Below, piece after piece: positions 1 through 5,592 of a stretch of DNA of 6,686 nucleotides (its first letter is position 1; each line of letters begins with the position of its first letter). Made by a program: the position numbers and the translations under genes. The notes under the pieces were generated by a model that saw only the letters and a list, made by a program, of their open reading frames with translations, made no database searches and was not told the DNA's origin. Location: assembly GCA_026387805.1 (NCBI GenBank), contig JAPLKY010000180.1, forward strand, positions 1 through 6,686, read 5' to 3'. This DNA is from Candidatus Krumholzibacteriia bacterium (lineage in GTDB: Bacteria > Krumholzibacteriota > Krumholzibacteriia > Krumholzibacteriales > Krumholzibacteriaceae).

Positions 1-1
1 G

Positions 2-472
2 CACAACTGTATCAGCACCAACCTCAGCGACGCGTTGAGACTCAGCGGGAACGTCAATTACGGGCACCGCATCGCGCGCTATGCCCTGGTCATGGGGAAG
101 CAGATCGACTACGGCTTCACGGCGAACGTCAAGCCGCTCGACCGTTTCCTGATATCCGCTTCCTACAACTATTCGCGCGGCGACGACCTGAGGACCGGCG
201 CGAGGCTCTTCTCCCAGTCCGTCTTCTGGTCGCGCCTGTCGCTGCAGGTGTCGCGCGAGCTGTCGATGCGCGTCGTCTCGCAGTACAACGATCGTTGGAA
301 AACCTGGGACCTCGACCCGCTCGTCTCGTATCGGATCAATTCGCTCACGATGTTCTATATCGGTTCGACGCACGACTATCGCGACTTCGATCTGACGGAG
401 GACGGACGCGAGGGTTGGGATCTCACCGACCGCCAGTTCTTCATGAAGCTGCAGTATCTCTTCCGGACTTAG
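2..472 (+). CDS. C-terminal end of an outer-membrane beta-barrel protein (DUF5916-like), 5' truncated by the window
   Basis: The frame is open from the first bases (HNCISTNLSDALRLSG...) and stops with TAG at 470-472, so only the last ~156 residues are visible. The sequence alternates polar and hydrophobic residues in short amphipathic strands rich in Tyr, Arg and Ser (SASYNYSRG, SRLSLQVSRELSMRVVSQYN, DPLVSYRINSLTMFYIGSTH). It ends in an aromatic-rich strand, FFMKLQYLFRT, as expected for an outer-membrane barrel. The wording DPL-SYR-NSLT-FYIGSTHDY followed by DRQFF-KLQYLFR resembles the C-terminus of DUF5916 proteins, often annotated as carbohydrate-binding family 9 domain proteins, in FCB-group bacteria. 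That match is from memory, and the N-terminal domain that would settle it is outside the window. A TTG at 35 is internal and not a likely start. The gene is convergent with the large secreted gene and ends 31 nt before a shared hairpin. The barrel class is fairly safe; the exact family is less so. Confidence 0.72.
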   Translation, partial: HNCISTNLSDALRLSGNVNYGHRIARYALVMGKQIDYGFTANVKPLDRFLISASYNYSRGDDLRTGARLFSQSVFWSRLSLQVSRELSMRVVSQYNDRWKTWDLDPLVSYRINSLTMFYIGSTHDYRDFDLTEDGREGWDLTDRQFFMKLQYLFRT

Positions 473-503
473 CGCGGTTGGATTCAATGCGGATCGGGCC
501 GGT

Positions 504-537
504 GCCCGGCTGTTCGGCGCTCTCCGAACAGCCGGGC
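504..537. terminator. Perfect 14-bp hairpin between two convergent genes
   Basis: The arm 504-517 (GCCCGGCTGTTCGG) pairs perfectly with 524-537 (CCGAACAGCCGGGC) around a 6-nt loop. It sits 31 nt after the stop of the plus-strand barrel gene and 26 nt after the stop of the minus-strand secreted-protein gene, so it could serve both. Neither side has a T tract, so it is not a canonical intrinsic terminator. It may instead be a 3'-end stabilising structure or a block to converging polymerases. Confidence 0.6.
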
Positions 538-563
538 GACCCGCCCTTGTCGGCGCCAGGCGC

Positions 564-3134
564 CTATCTGACGAGAATCATCTTTCTTGTCTTTTCGAAT
601 CCTGTCGAGGTCATCTTGCAAAAGTAGACGCCGCTCGCGACCCGCGAGCCGCTATCCGCCAGGCCGTTCCATGTAACCGATTTCCGGCCCGCCGTCTGGA
701 AGGCGGAAACGAGCGTTCGCACGAGCGCGCCGCGCACGTCGAATACCCGAATTTCGACGCGTGAAGCGATCGGCAGGCTGTAGTGGATCACGGTCGACGG
801 GTTGAACGGGTTCGGCGAGTTGGCCTCGAGCGCAAACACCGTCGGGAGCGCCGGTGTCTCGCCGGGCGTCTCGTACTTGCCCGTCGCGACGAAGATATAG
901 GAGCGTTCCATCTTCGTGCTCGTCGGCGGGAGCGAGCTCGCGTCGAACACGAGATCGATCGCCTCGCCGGGCGAGAGGGTCATCCGGCTCGCCGAGACGA
1001 GACGCGGCTCCGTGAGACGTCCCTTGAACGGCTCGACCGAGTTGAACTCGAGAACGTCGAGCTGATAGGAGTCCTCCCACGAGTAACGGACGACGAGCTC
1101 ACACGATGGATCGATGAGCTTGGGGTCGATCATCGTCGCCACGCGGCTCGGCTCGAGACGCGCGTCCTCCACTGAGATGAGCTCCCAGCCGCCGCTCGCC
1201 GTCCTCACGGAAACCTTGAGCTTCTTGTCCTTCATATGGGGATCCTCGCCCGGCTCGCCGCGGAGGAGATCCCTCGGCTCCTTCGGTTTCGAGGAAGCGC
1301 CGAGGGCGATAGAGCCGATCTGTTCCTTCGTGAGCTTTCCGAAGCTCACGTCGAAGTATCCGCTCTCGTCGCTCGAATAGAGAACGTCGTCATGCGCCGC
1401 GATGAGACCGGTGATGTCGTTTCCGCGGCTGTCCTTCGCCCAGAGGATGGCGTAGGGCTGGCCGATCGTGATGATCGTGCCGTCCTTCGTCACCTGCACC
1501 GGCTTGGACGCCGGATGATCGGCGATCATCAGCTTGAACTCGCGGAACTCGCTCACCTGCTTGCCGTCTTCGCGGATCTGGAAGCGAAGCTCACCGTTCG
1601 ATGCGGCGACCGGCTTCGAGACCATGTAGAAATCGGTCGCCTCGACGGGCGCCTTCGCGCCGTCGCTCGCGGCGAGGATCGTGTTGTCCTTCGCGAACGA
1701 GCTCCCGTTCCAGACGTAGAGCGTCGGGCAGCCCCCGGGATTCGGGACCGAAACGATCGTAATGCTGCCGTCGAGCAGCGTGAGGTCGGCCTCGTGATAT
1801 CCGAACGAGCCGTCCATGAGGTATTTGCCCTTGTTGAGGGGCGTGGCATAGAAGGTGATCGGGAACACGGTGCCGACGGTCTGCGGCGTCGAGCGCGGCG
1901 TGAAGCGCAGCTTGAACACGGTGGCCGGGAGATCCGACGGGAGGTAGTTCGTGTTGAGGCTCGCGTTGATCTGCACGATGGTCGTGTCGCTTCCGTCGAG
2001 GGCGGCCGTGGGCACGGTGTAGCCGCCCACCGCAACGACGCCGTTGAACGCGATCTGCGTCGCCGGGAACTGCACGAAGAATCGGTAGTCGTTGATCGGG
2101 CAGTTCGAGCCCATCGTGAAGGTGACGTCATACGACGTGGCGGACGGGTATGCGGTCGATTCGCCGAGGTCCGCCGTCATCGTATGGTTCAGCACCCTGA
2201 TCCATCCGCCGAACCAATCGTCCGGATGCGAGATCGTTCCGCATCGGTCGATCCGGTCGGCGTGGAGCAGATCGAAGGTGGTCGTGAAGTCGTCGTTCCC
2301 GTTCAAGAGGCTGAAATGGAGAGTGAAAAGGCTCGACTCCACGTCGGCCGGGAGAAACGGATTCGACGGCGAGAACGTGACGATGACCGTGTCGTTCACC
2401 GCTACGGCGCTCACCGTTCCGCCGAGGAGCTCCGGACAGGCGGTGATGCTGTCGTAGTGCAGAACGGACGAGTTGAACTTCACCCGAGCGTTGAGGAGCT
2501 TCCCGGGTATCTCCTGGTAGAGATCGTACGTCCACGAAACGTGCTGTTCGCCGGGATAGACGATCGCCGTGGAGCCGACGATGACGAGAAACTGCTCATA
2601 ATCCGAAGCGACGCTCCCGTTGTTGCGCAGGGGGGACTTCGGTATGTTGTTCGAGACGTAGAAGCTGTAGTAATCGTCGTTCACGAAGCTGATGTACGTC
2701 ATCGCGCCCCATCCGAAGCATTGGACCTCGAAGTTGAGGTAGGCGATGGGCTGTCCGCTCGCGATCGTGAACTCTTCCGGGTTCGAGATGACGATGCGTT
2801 CGGTCGAGCCGCCCATCGAGGTCGGTGTGAAGCTCGCCGTATCGGGAACGCCGGGGCCCATCGTCGCCGAGAGCAACACGAGGTCGCTCCCGGTCCAGGT
2901 GAAGCGGCATTCGATGTACCCGACCGACGCCGTCGTGTGCAGATAGAGAGGCACCGAAACGGTGTCCTTGAGGAACACGTTGGTGAGCTCGCCGATCTCG
3001 AACGTCGAGTTCGGATCGGGATCGATCCGCAGCATTTGCCGATCGCCTCCGCCCGCGCTGATTTGCGCCGCCAGAGGCGCCGCAATACAGCACGCGAGCA
3101 GGGAGACGATTGCCAATAGCCGGAAGCGCGCCAT
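564..3134 (-). CDS. Large secreted modular protein with cohesin-like repeats and a C-terminal FlgD-like/T9SS-type sorting domain
   Basis: This is an 856-residue exported protein of unknown substrate. The start at 3134 is chosen because AAGGAGG (3140-3146) lies 5 nt upstream and the protein then begins with a clear signal peptide: MARFR, a hydrophobic core LLAIVSLLACCIAAPLAA, and cleavage near residue 23-24. The same frame is open back to an ATG at 3281, but that lies upstream of the predicted transcription start. Residues ~35-180, ~185-312 and ~318-460 are three beta-rich units with repeated phrases such as 'IAYLNFEVQ', 'LFTLHFSL' and 'VFKLRFTP', like the strands of cohesin/dockerin-partner folds. 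Residues ~469-760 begin with CPTLYVWNGSSFAKDNTIL and contain a conserved-looking 'IREDGKQVSEFREFKLMIADH' stretch, a module met in other giant secreted proteins of these phyla (from memory). Residues ~770-856 (ANSPNPFNPSTVIHYSLP ... VFDVRGALVRTL ... SGVYFCKM ... KMILVR) are a typical C-terminal sorting/FlgD Ig-like domain. The role is probably surface display or adhesion; function is unproven. Confidence 0.9.
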   Translation of the reverse strand: MARFRLLAIVSLLACCIAAPLAAQISAGGGDRQMLRIDPDPNSTFEIGELTNVFLKDTVSVPLYLHTTASVGYIECRFTWTGSDLVLLSATMGPGVPDTASFTPTSMGGSTERIVISNPEEFTIASGQPIAYLNFEVQCFGWGAMTYISFVNDDYYSFYVSNNIPKSPLRNNGSVASDYEQFLVIVGSTAIVYPGEQHVSWTYDLYQEIPGKLLNARVKFNSSVLHYDSITACPELLGGTVSAVAVNDTVIVTFSPSNPFLPADVESSLFTLHFSLLNGNDDFTTTFDLLHADRIDRCGTISHPDDWFGGWIRVLNHTMTADLGESTAYPSATSYDVTFTMGSNCPINDYRFFVQFPATQIAFNGVVAVGGYTVPTAALDGSDTTIVQINASLNTNYLPSDLPATVFKLRFTPRSTPQTVGTVFPITFYATPLNKGKYLMDGSFGYHEADLTLLDGSITIVSVPNPGGCPTLYVWNGSSFAKDNTILAASDGAKAPVEATDFYMVSKPVAASNGELRFQIREDGKQVSEFREFKLMIADHPASKPVQVTKDGTIITIGQPYAILWAKDSRGNDITGLIAAHDDVLYSSDESGYFDVSFGKLTKEQIGSIALGASSKPKEPRDLLRGEPGEDPHMKDKKLKVSVRTASGGWELISVEDARLEPSRVATMIDPKLIDPSCELVVRYSWEDSYQLDVLEFNSVEPFKGRLTEPRLVSASRMTLSPGEAIDLVFDASSLPPTSTKMERSYIFVATGKYETPGETPALPTVFALEANSPNPFNPSTVIHYSLPIASRVEIRVFDVRGALVRTLVSAFQTAGRKSVTWNGLADSGSRVASGVYFCKMTSTGFEKTRKMILVR

Positions 3135-3139
3135 GGCAT

Positions 3140-3146
3140 CCTCCTT
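3140..3146 (-). promoter_or_regulatory. Shine-Dalgarno that fixes the start of the large secreted gene
   Basis: Read on the minus strand, the bases are AAGGAGG followed by ATGCC and then the ATG at 3134-3132. The match to the anti-SD is essentially perfect at 5-nt spacing. It supports the start just before the signal peptide rather than the longer in-frame ATG at 3281. Confidence 0.85.
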
Positions 3147-3267
3147 GCGCAGCCCAGCTCGGGGCTCCGCGAGCACATTGTGAATGGATTTCAACTGCCG
3201 CCCCCGAACGGAGGGCAAAGATCTAACTCTCTCAGTCGAAATCCGATTTTCGGGAATCCCGCGCGGA

Positions 3268-3297
3268 ATTGTATCAGGCACGCGGGCACGCTGTCAA
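3268..3297 (-). promoter_or_regulatory. Sigma70-type promoter for the large secreted gene
   Basis: On the minus strand the -35 box TTGACA (3297-3292) is a consensus match. It is separated by 18 nt from TACAAT (3273-3268), one mismatch from the consensus -10. Transcription would start near 3261, giving a 5' UTR of ~127 nt before the ATG at 3134. It lies divergent from the cysE promoter, with their -35 boxes about 113 nt apart. Confidence 0.7.
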
Positions 3298-3357
3298 GAG
3301 GGCATGTTTTATTATCATATAAATCACGTAAATATTACTTTCCCTCCGTCAATAATA

Positions 3358-3394
3358 GTTTCCGCGGGCGACAAGGAGGCATGACCGCGGAAAC
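3358..3394. repeat. 10-bp perfect inverted repeat upstream of the cysE promoter, possible operator
   Basis: GTTTCCGCGG (3358-3367) and CCGCGGAAAC (3385-3394) are exact reverse complements separated by 17 nt. The centre-to-centre distance is 27 nt, about 2.6 helical turns. The right arm ends 16 nt before the -35 box of the cysE leader promoter. It lies between two divergent promoters and next to an AT-rich island (3302-3360, ~27% GC against a GC-rich background). An operator for a dimeric regulator is one reading. A weak hairpin followed by CTTTT is another. Confidence 0.45.
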
Positions 3395-3410
3395 ATCGTC
3401 TTTTGGGGGA

Positions 3411-3439
3411 TTGACGGCGGCGCCATTCCGGAGTATAAT
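3411..3439 (+). promoter_or_regulatory. Sigma70-type promoter of the cysE-cysK leader
   Basis: TTGACG (3411-3416) lies 17 nt before TATAAT (3434-3439), one mismatch from the full consensus with ideal spacing. Transcription should start about 7 nt downstream, near A3446. A second TATAAT at 3445-3450 has no -35 box at a suitable distance and overlaps the leader start codon. The promoter sits directly in front of the Cys-codon leader ORF and the terminator, as expected for an attenuated operon. Confidence 0.85.
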
Positions 3440-3448
3440 AATGGTATA

Positions 3449-3502
3449 ATGAAGAGACGCGCGGGGCATACGAGAGTCAATTGTTGTTGTCCGCTTACAT
3501 AG
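3449..3502 (+). CDS. Polycysteine leader peptide of the cysE-cysK operon (17 aa)
   Basis: The ORF ATG (3449-3451) to TAG (3500-3502) encodes MKRRAGHTRVNCCCPLT. Residues 12-14 are three consecutive Cys codons, all TGT, in front of a cysteine biosynthesis operon and its terminator. That is the hallmark of a leader peptide whose translation senses charged Cys-tRNA. The peptide itself probably has no other function. There is no usable Shine-Dalgarno: the only GGAG (3430-3433) is inside the promoter. With the predicted transcription start near 3446 the AUG is at or within ~3 nt of the 5' end, so leaderless initiation is likely. Leaderless leader ORFs are known for rhizobial trpL and for mycobacterial polycysteine small ORFs. 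The ORF is too short to be found by length alone; the support is the codon run, the context and the RNA folds. Confidence 0.82.
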   Translation: MKRRAGHTRVNCCCPLT

Positions 3503-3556
3503 CGGTGCTGAGAACCTCTGGCCCTGCGATTGTCTGACCCATTTCTCTTCATAGCG

Positions 3557-3606
3557 AAACGCCACGGATTCTCAAACGCCATTGAGAATCCGCGGCGTTT
3601 TTATTT
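3557..3606 (+). terminator. Intrinsic terminator (attenuator) before cysE
   Basis: The arms 3557-3575 and 3582-3600 pair over 18 bp with a single A-C mismatch (A3564/C3593) around the 6-nt loop ACGCCA. The T-rich run TTTTTATTT (3598-3606) follows. It lies between the leader promoter and cysE, 45 nt before the gene, so it must be overcome for the operon to be expressed from this promoter. Its 5' arm is shared with the alternative antiterminator helix. Confidence 0.92.
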
Positions 3607-3651
3607 GTGCCCGCGGCGGGCACGCGTCGCGCAACGAGGGGGATGAACGAC

Positions 3652-4323
3652 ATGCTTGCATTTAAAGCGTTTCGACGGTTCAAGGAGGATTTCTCGATCG
3701 CCTTCGCTCGGGATCCGGCCGCGCGGAGCTGGGGCGAGGTCCTTTTCTGCTACCCCGGGCTCCATGCGGTATTCCTCCATCGGATGTGCCATTTCCTGTG
3801 GCGGCGGCGCATGAAGCTCGCGGCGCGCTCGCTCTCGCAAGTCGCGCGGGCGTTCACGGGGATCGAGATCCACCCGGGAGCGTCCATCGGGAAAAGGTTC
3901 TTCATCGATCACGGCGCCGGAGTCGTCATCGGAGAGACGACGGAGATCGGCGACGATGTCGTCATCTACCAGGGCGTGACCCTCGGCGGGGTGAGCCTCA
4001 GCAAGGGGAAGCGCCACCCGACGATCGGCAGCTCCGTCGTTATCGGCGCGGGCGCCGCGGTGCTTGGACCGGTCACGATCGGAGAGGACGCGATGATCGG
4101 CGCGGGCTCCGTCGTGGTGAAGGACGTTCCCCCGGGAAGCGTCGCCGTGGGCGTGCCCGCGATGGTCATCCCGCGGCGCCGGCAGCCGGGGCACACGATA
4201 GAGCTTCATCACGATCGGATCAGCGATCCGCTCGTCGGCGTGCTGAGGCGCCTCGAAGAGCGGGTCCACCATCTCGAGAAAACGCTCGGAGATCTCAAGA
4301 ACCGCGAAGGGAGCAGGCCGTGA
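3652..4323 (+). CDS. cysE: Serine O-acetyltransferase CysE (short form)
   Basis: CysE makes O-acetyl-L-serine from L-serine and acetyl-CoA, the committed step of cysteine synthesis, in the cytoplasm. The 223-residue product has the short helical N-terminus (FRRFKEDFSIAFARDPAARSWGEVLFCYPGLHAVFLHR) typical of compact bacterial serine acetyltransferases of ~220 residues, rather than the longer E. coli form. A left-handed beta-helix of hexapeptide repeats follows (IEIHPGASIG, IGAGAAVLGP, IGEDAMIGAGS). Active-site signatures are visible: DHG at residues 86-88 (catalytic His87), the IGET loop (93-96), and KGKRHP with Arg121-His122. The C-terminal tail after ~175 looks coiled-coil-like (LRRLEERVHHLEKTLGDL). 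ATG 3652 is preferred because GAGGGGG (3636-3642) lies 9 nt upstream. ATG 3643 is an alternative with the SD too close, and GTG 3607 would be just outside the terminator. cysE overlaps cysK by 4 nt and is controlled by the Cys-codon attenuator. Confidence 0.95.
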   Translation: MLAFKAFRRFKEDFSIAFARDPAARSWGEVLFCYPGLHAVFLHRMCHFLWRRRMKLAARSLSQVARAFTGIEIHPGASIGKRFFIDHGAGVVIGETTEIGDDVVIYQGVTLGGVSLSKGKRHPTIGSSVVIGAGAAVLGPVTIGEDAMIGAGSVVVKDVPPGSVAVGVPAMVIPRRRQPGHTIELHHDRISDPLVGVLRRLEERVHHLEKTLGDLKNREGSRP

Positions 4324-5228
4324 ACATTCTTGCAGCGATCGGACATACGCCGCTCGTTCGGCTCAATCGCATCGCGGAAGGGTGCTCCGCCGTGCTGGCC
4401 GCGAAACTCGAGGGCTTCAATCCCGGCGGGAGCGTGAAGGACAGGGCGGCTCTTTTCATGATCGACGCAGCCGAGCGGCAGGGAATCCTGAAACCGGGCG
4501 GAGCTATCATCGAGCCCACGAGCGGCAACACGGGGATAGGGCTCGCGGTCGTCGCCTCGCGGAGAGGCTACACGCTCATCGCCGTCATGCCTGATTCGAT
4601 GAGCATCGAAAGGCGTCGCATCCTTGCCTCCTACGGCGCTCGTGTGGTTCTCACCCCGGGGGCGCAGGGAATGACCGGGGCGGTAACGGAAGCCCGGCGT
4701 CTCGTCGAAGAGACGGAGGGATCATTCATGCCGATGCAGTTCGATAACCCGGCCAACGTCGAGGCGCATCGAAAGACCACCGGCCCCGAGATCTGGGAGG
4801 AAACGTCGGGGAGGGTGGATGGGATCGTGTGCGGAGTTGGCACGGGGGGAACGATCTCCGGTATCGGGGAGATTCTCAAGGAGAAGAGGAGAGACATCAG
4901 GGTCATTGCAGTCGAGCCGATGGAATCGGCCGTGCTGAGCGGCCGTCCGGCGGGCCGTCATTCAATTCAGGGAATCGGGGCGGGGTTCGTTCCGAAGATT
5001 CTGAACCGCAGCGTGATCGACGAGATCGTGCCGATCTCGAGCGAGGAGGCAAGAGCGACGACGTTGCTCCTCGCCCGCACGGAGGGGATCTTCGCGGGGA
5101 TATCCTCCGGAGCCGCGCTCGCGGCCGCGCTTCGCGTCGCCCGCCGCCCGGAGAACAGCCATAAGCTCTTTGTCGTCGTGTTTCCCGACCGGGGGGAGAA
5201 TTACCTGAGCACGGGGCTCTGGGAATGA
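4320..5228 (+). CDS. cysK: Cysteine synthase (O-acetylserine sulfhydrylase), PLP-dependent
   Basis: CysK replaces the acetyl group of O-acetylserine with sulfide to form L-cysteine, in the cytoplasm, often in complex with CysE. The 302-residue product matches the family's usual ~300. It shows the PLP-lysine motif NPGGSVKDR (Lys40), the substrate loop PTSGNTG (66-72), the MSIERRRIL-YGA-VVLT segment (94-112), the PLP-phosphate loop GVGTGGTISG (172-181), EGIFAGISSGAA (255-266) and the closing PDRGENYLSTGLW (289-301). No expected motif is missing. The start is GTG at 4320, overlapping the cysE stop as GTGA. AAGGGAG (4307-4313) ends 6 nt upstream, so translation is probably coupled. The same frame is open further upstream into cysE, but that stretch has no similarity to the family. 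The motif spelling fits CysK better than CysM; the two cannot be fully separated by eye. Confidence 0.95.
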   Translation: MNILAAIGHTPLVRLNRIAEGCSAVLAAKLEGFNPGGSVKDRAALFMIDAAERQGILKPGGAIIEPTSGNTGIGLAVVASRRGYTLIAVMPDSMSIERRRILASYGARVVLTPGAQGMTGAVTEARRLVEETEGSFMPMQFDNPANVEAHRKTTGPEIWEETSGRVDGIVCGVGTGGTISGIGEILKEKRRDIRVIAVEPMESAVLSGRPAGRHSIQGIGAGFVPKILNRSVIDEIVPISSEEARATTLLLARTEGIFAGISSGAALAAALRVARRPENSHKLFVVVFPDRGENYLSTGLWE

Positions 5229-5542
5229 GTTGGGGAGCCGCGGCAGGCGCGCGTCGCCCGCTGGATGTCCCCGGAGGAGATCACGCCCCCGTTCCCCATG
5301 CTGTCGCCGTGCTCGACCTTCCCCTCGAGCACGTAGGTGATCGTCTCGATGCCGCGGTGGGGATGCCAGGGGAAGCCCGCGAGGTAGTCCTCGGGCCGCG
5401 CCGAATGAAAATTATCGAGGAGGAGAAACGGGTCGAGCTTGGGCGCGTGGTGCCAGCCGAACGCATGCTTGAGATGAACGCCGGCGCCCTCGAGCGTCGG
5501 CGTGCTCCTCAAGACCTTCCTGACCTTTCCGATAACGGGCAT
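5201..5542 (-). pseudogene. Truncated pirin gene (N-terminal third only)
   Basis: The frame from ATG 5542 to the stop at 5201 encodes 113 residues. Residues 1 to ~94 read as a good pirin N-terminus: PFLLLDNF (38-45), FPWHPHRGIETITYVLEGKVEHGDSMGNGG (57-86), then ISSGDIQ (88-94). The metal-ligand pair His60 and His62 of the HPHRG motif is present. A pirin (usually ~230-300 residues) would continue WMTAG-RGI-HSE and a second cupin domain. Here the sequence turns into RATRACRGSPTHSQSPVLR and runs 28 nt into the antisense of the intact end of cysK. About two thirds of the gene is therefore absent rather than frameshifted. GAGG lies ~9 nt before the ATG, so a fragment could still be translated. It lies 50 nt after the stop of the same-strand secreted gene. 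The break was probably a deletion or rearrangement near 5230-5262. Confidence 0.75.
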
Positions 5543-5592
5543 CGATTGTCGCCTCGCCGCGGCGTCGCGATGGGATCGGTCGCACGGACTAT

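Larger units (their letters stand above)
3446..3606 (+). promoter_or_regulatory. Cysteine-codon transcription attenuator leader of cysE-cysK
   Basis: This ~160-nt leader holds all the parts of a ribosome-mediated attenuator. It has a short ORF with three Cys codons (3482-3490), a small hairpin 3491-3495/3501-3505 just after them, and an antiterminator arm at 3509-3522. The intrinsic terminator is 3557-3606. In the antiterminator, TGAGAACC (3509-3516) pairs with GG (3566-3567) plus TTCTCA (3569-3574), leaving A3568 bulged. TGGC (3519-3522) pairs with GCCA (3561-3564), giving 12 pairs with a small internal loop. These bases are the same ones that form the terminator's 5' arm, so the two folds exclude each other. 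A ribosome at the stop codon (3500-3502) would cover 3509 onward, whereas one stalled on the Cys codons would not. The expected result is readthrough into cysEK when Cys-tRNA is scarce. The pairings are read from sequence; the regulation is inferred. Confidence 0.82.

Noticed and set aside
1236..3119. 627-codon open frame on the plus strand, antisense to the large secreted gene
   Set aside because: The translation is dominated by Arg, Glu, Asp and Val with no domain, signal or SD. It mirrors the third-position GC bias of the real minus-strand gene.
3381..3449. Short ORF after AAGGAGG and ATG, ending as TAATG on the leader ATG
   Set aside because: The SD-to-ATG spacing is 1 nt and the ORF runs through the cysE promoter boxes, so it would not be in the predicted transcript.
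3446..3606. Stand-alone small RNA such as 6S RNA, SRP RNA, a T-box or a SAM riboswitch
   Set aside because: No diagnostic motif was found: no T-box AGGGUGGUACCGCG, no SRP GGAAGGGAGCAGC core, no SAM-I core, and the length is short for 6S. The Cys codon run with antiterminator geometry explains the region better.
3601..4272. Minus-strand open frame across the cysE region
   Set aside because: It is a shadow of cysE, whose catalytic motifs are all on the plus strand.
3786..4319. Upstream in-frame extension of cysK through cysE
   Set aside because: The extension is Arg/Gly-rich noise overlapping cysE. Family similarity begins right at GTG 4320, which has its own SD.
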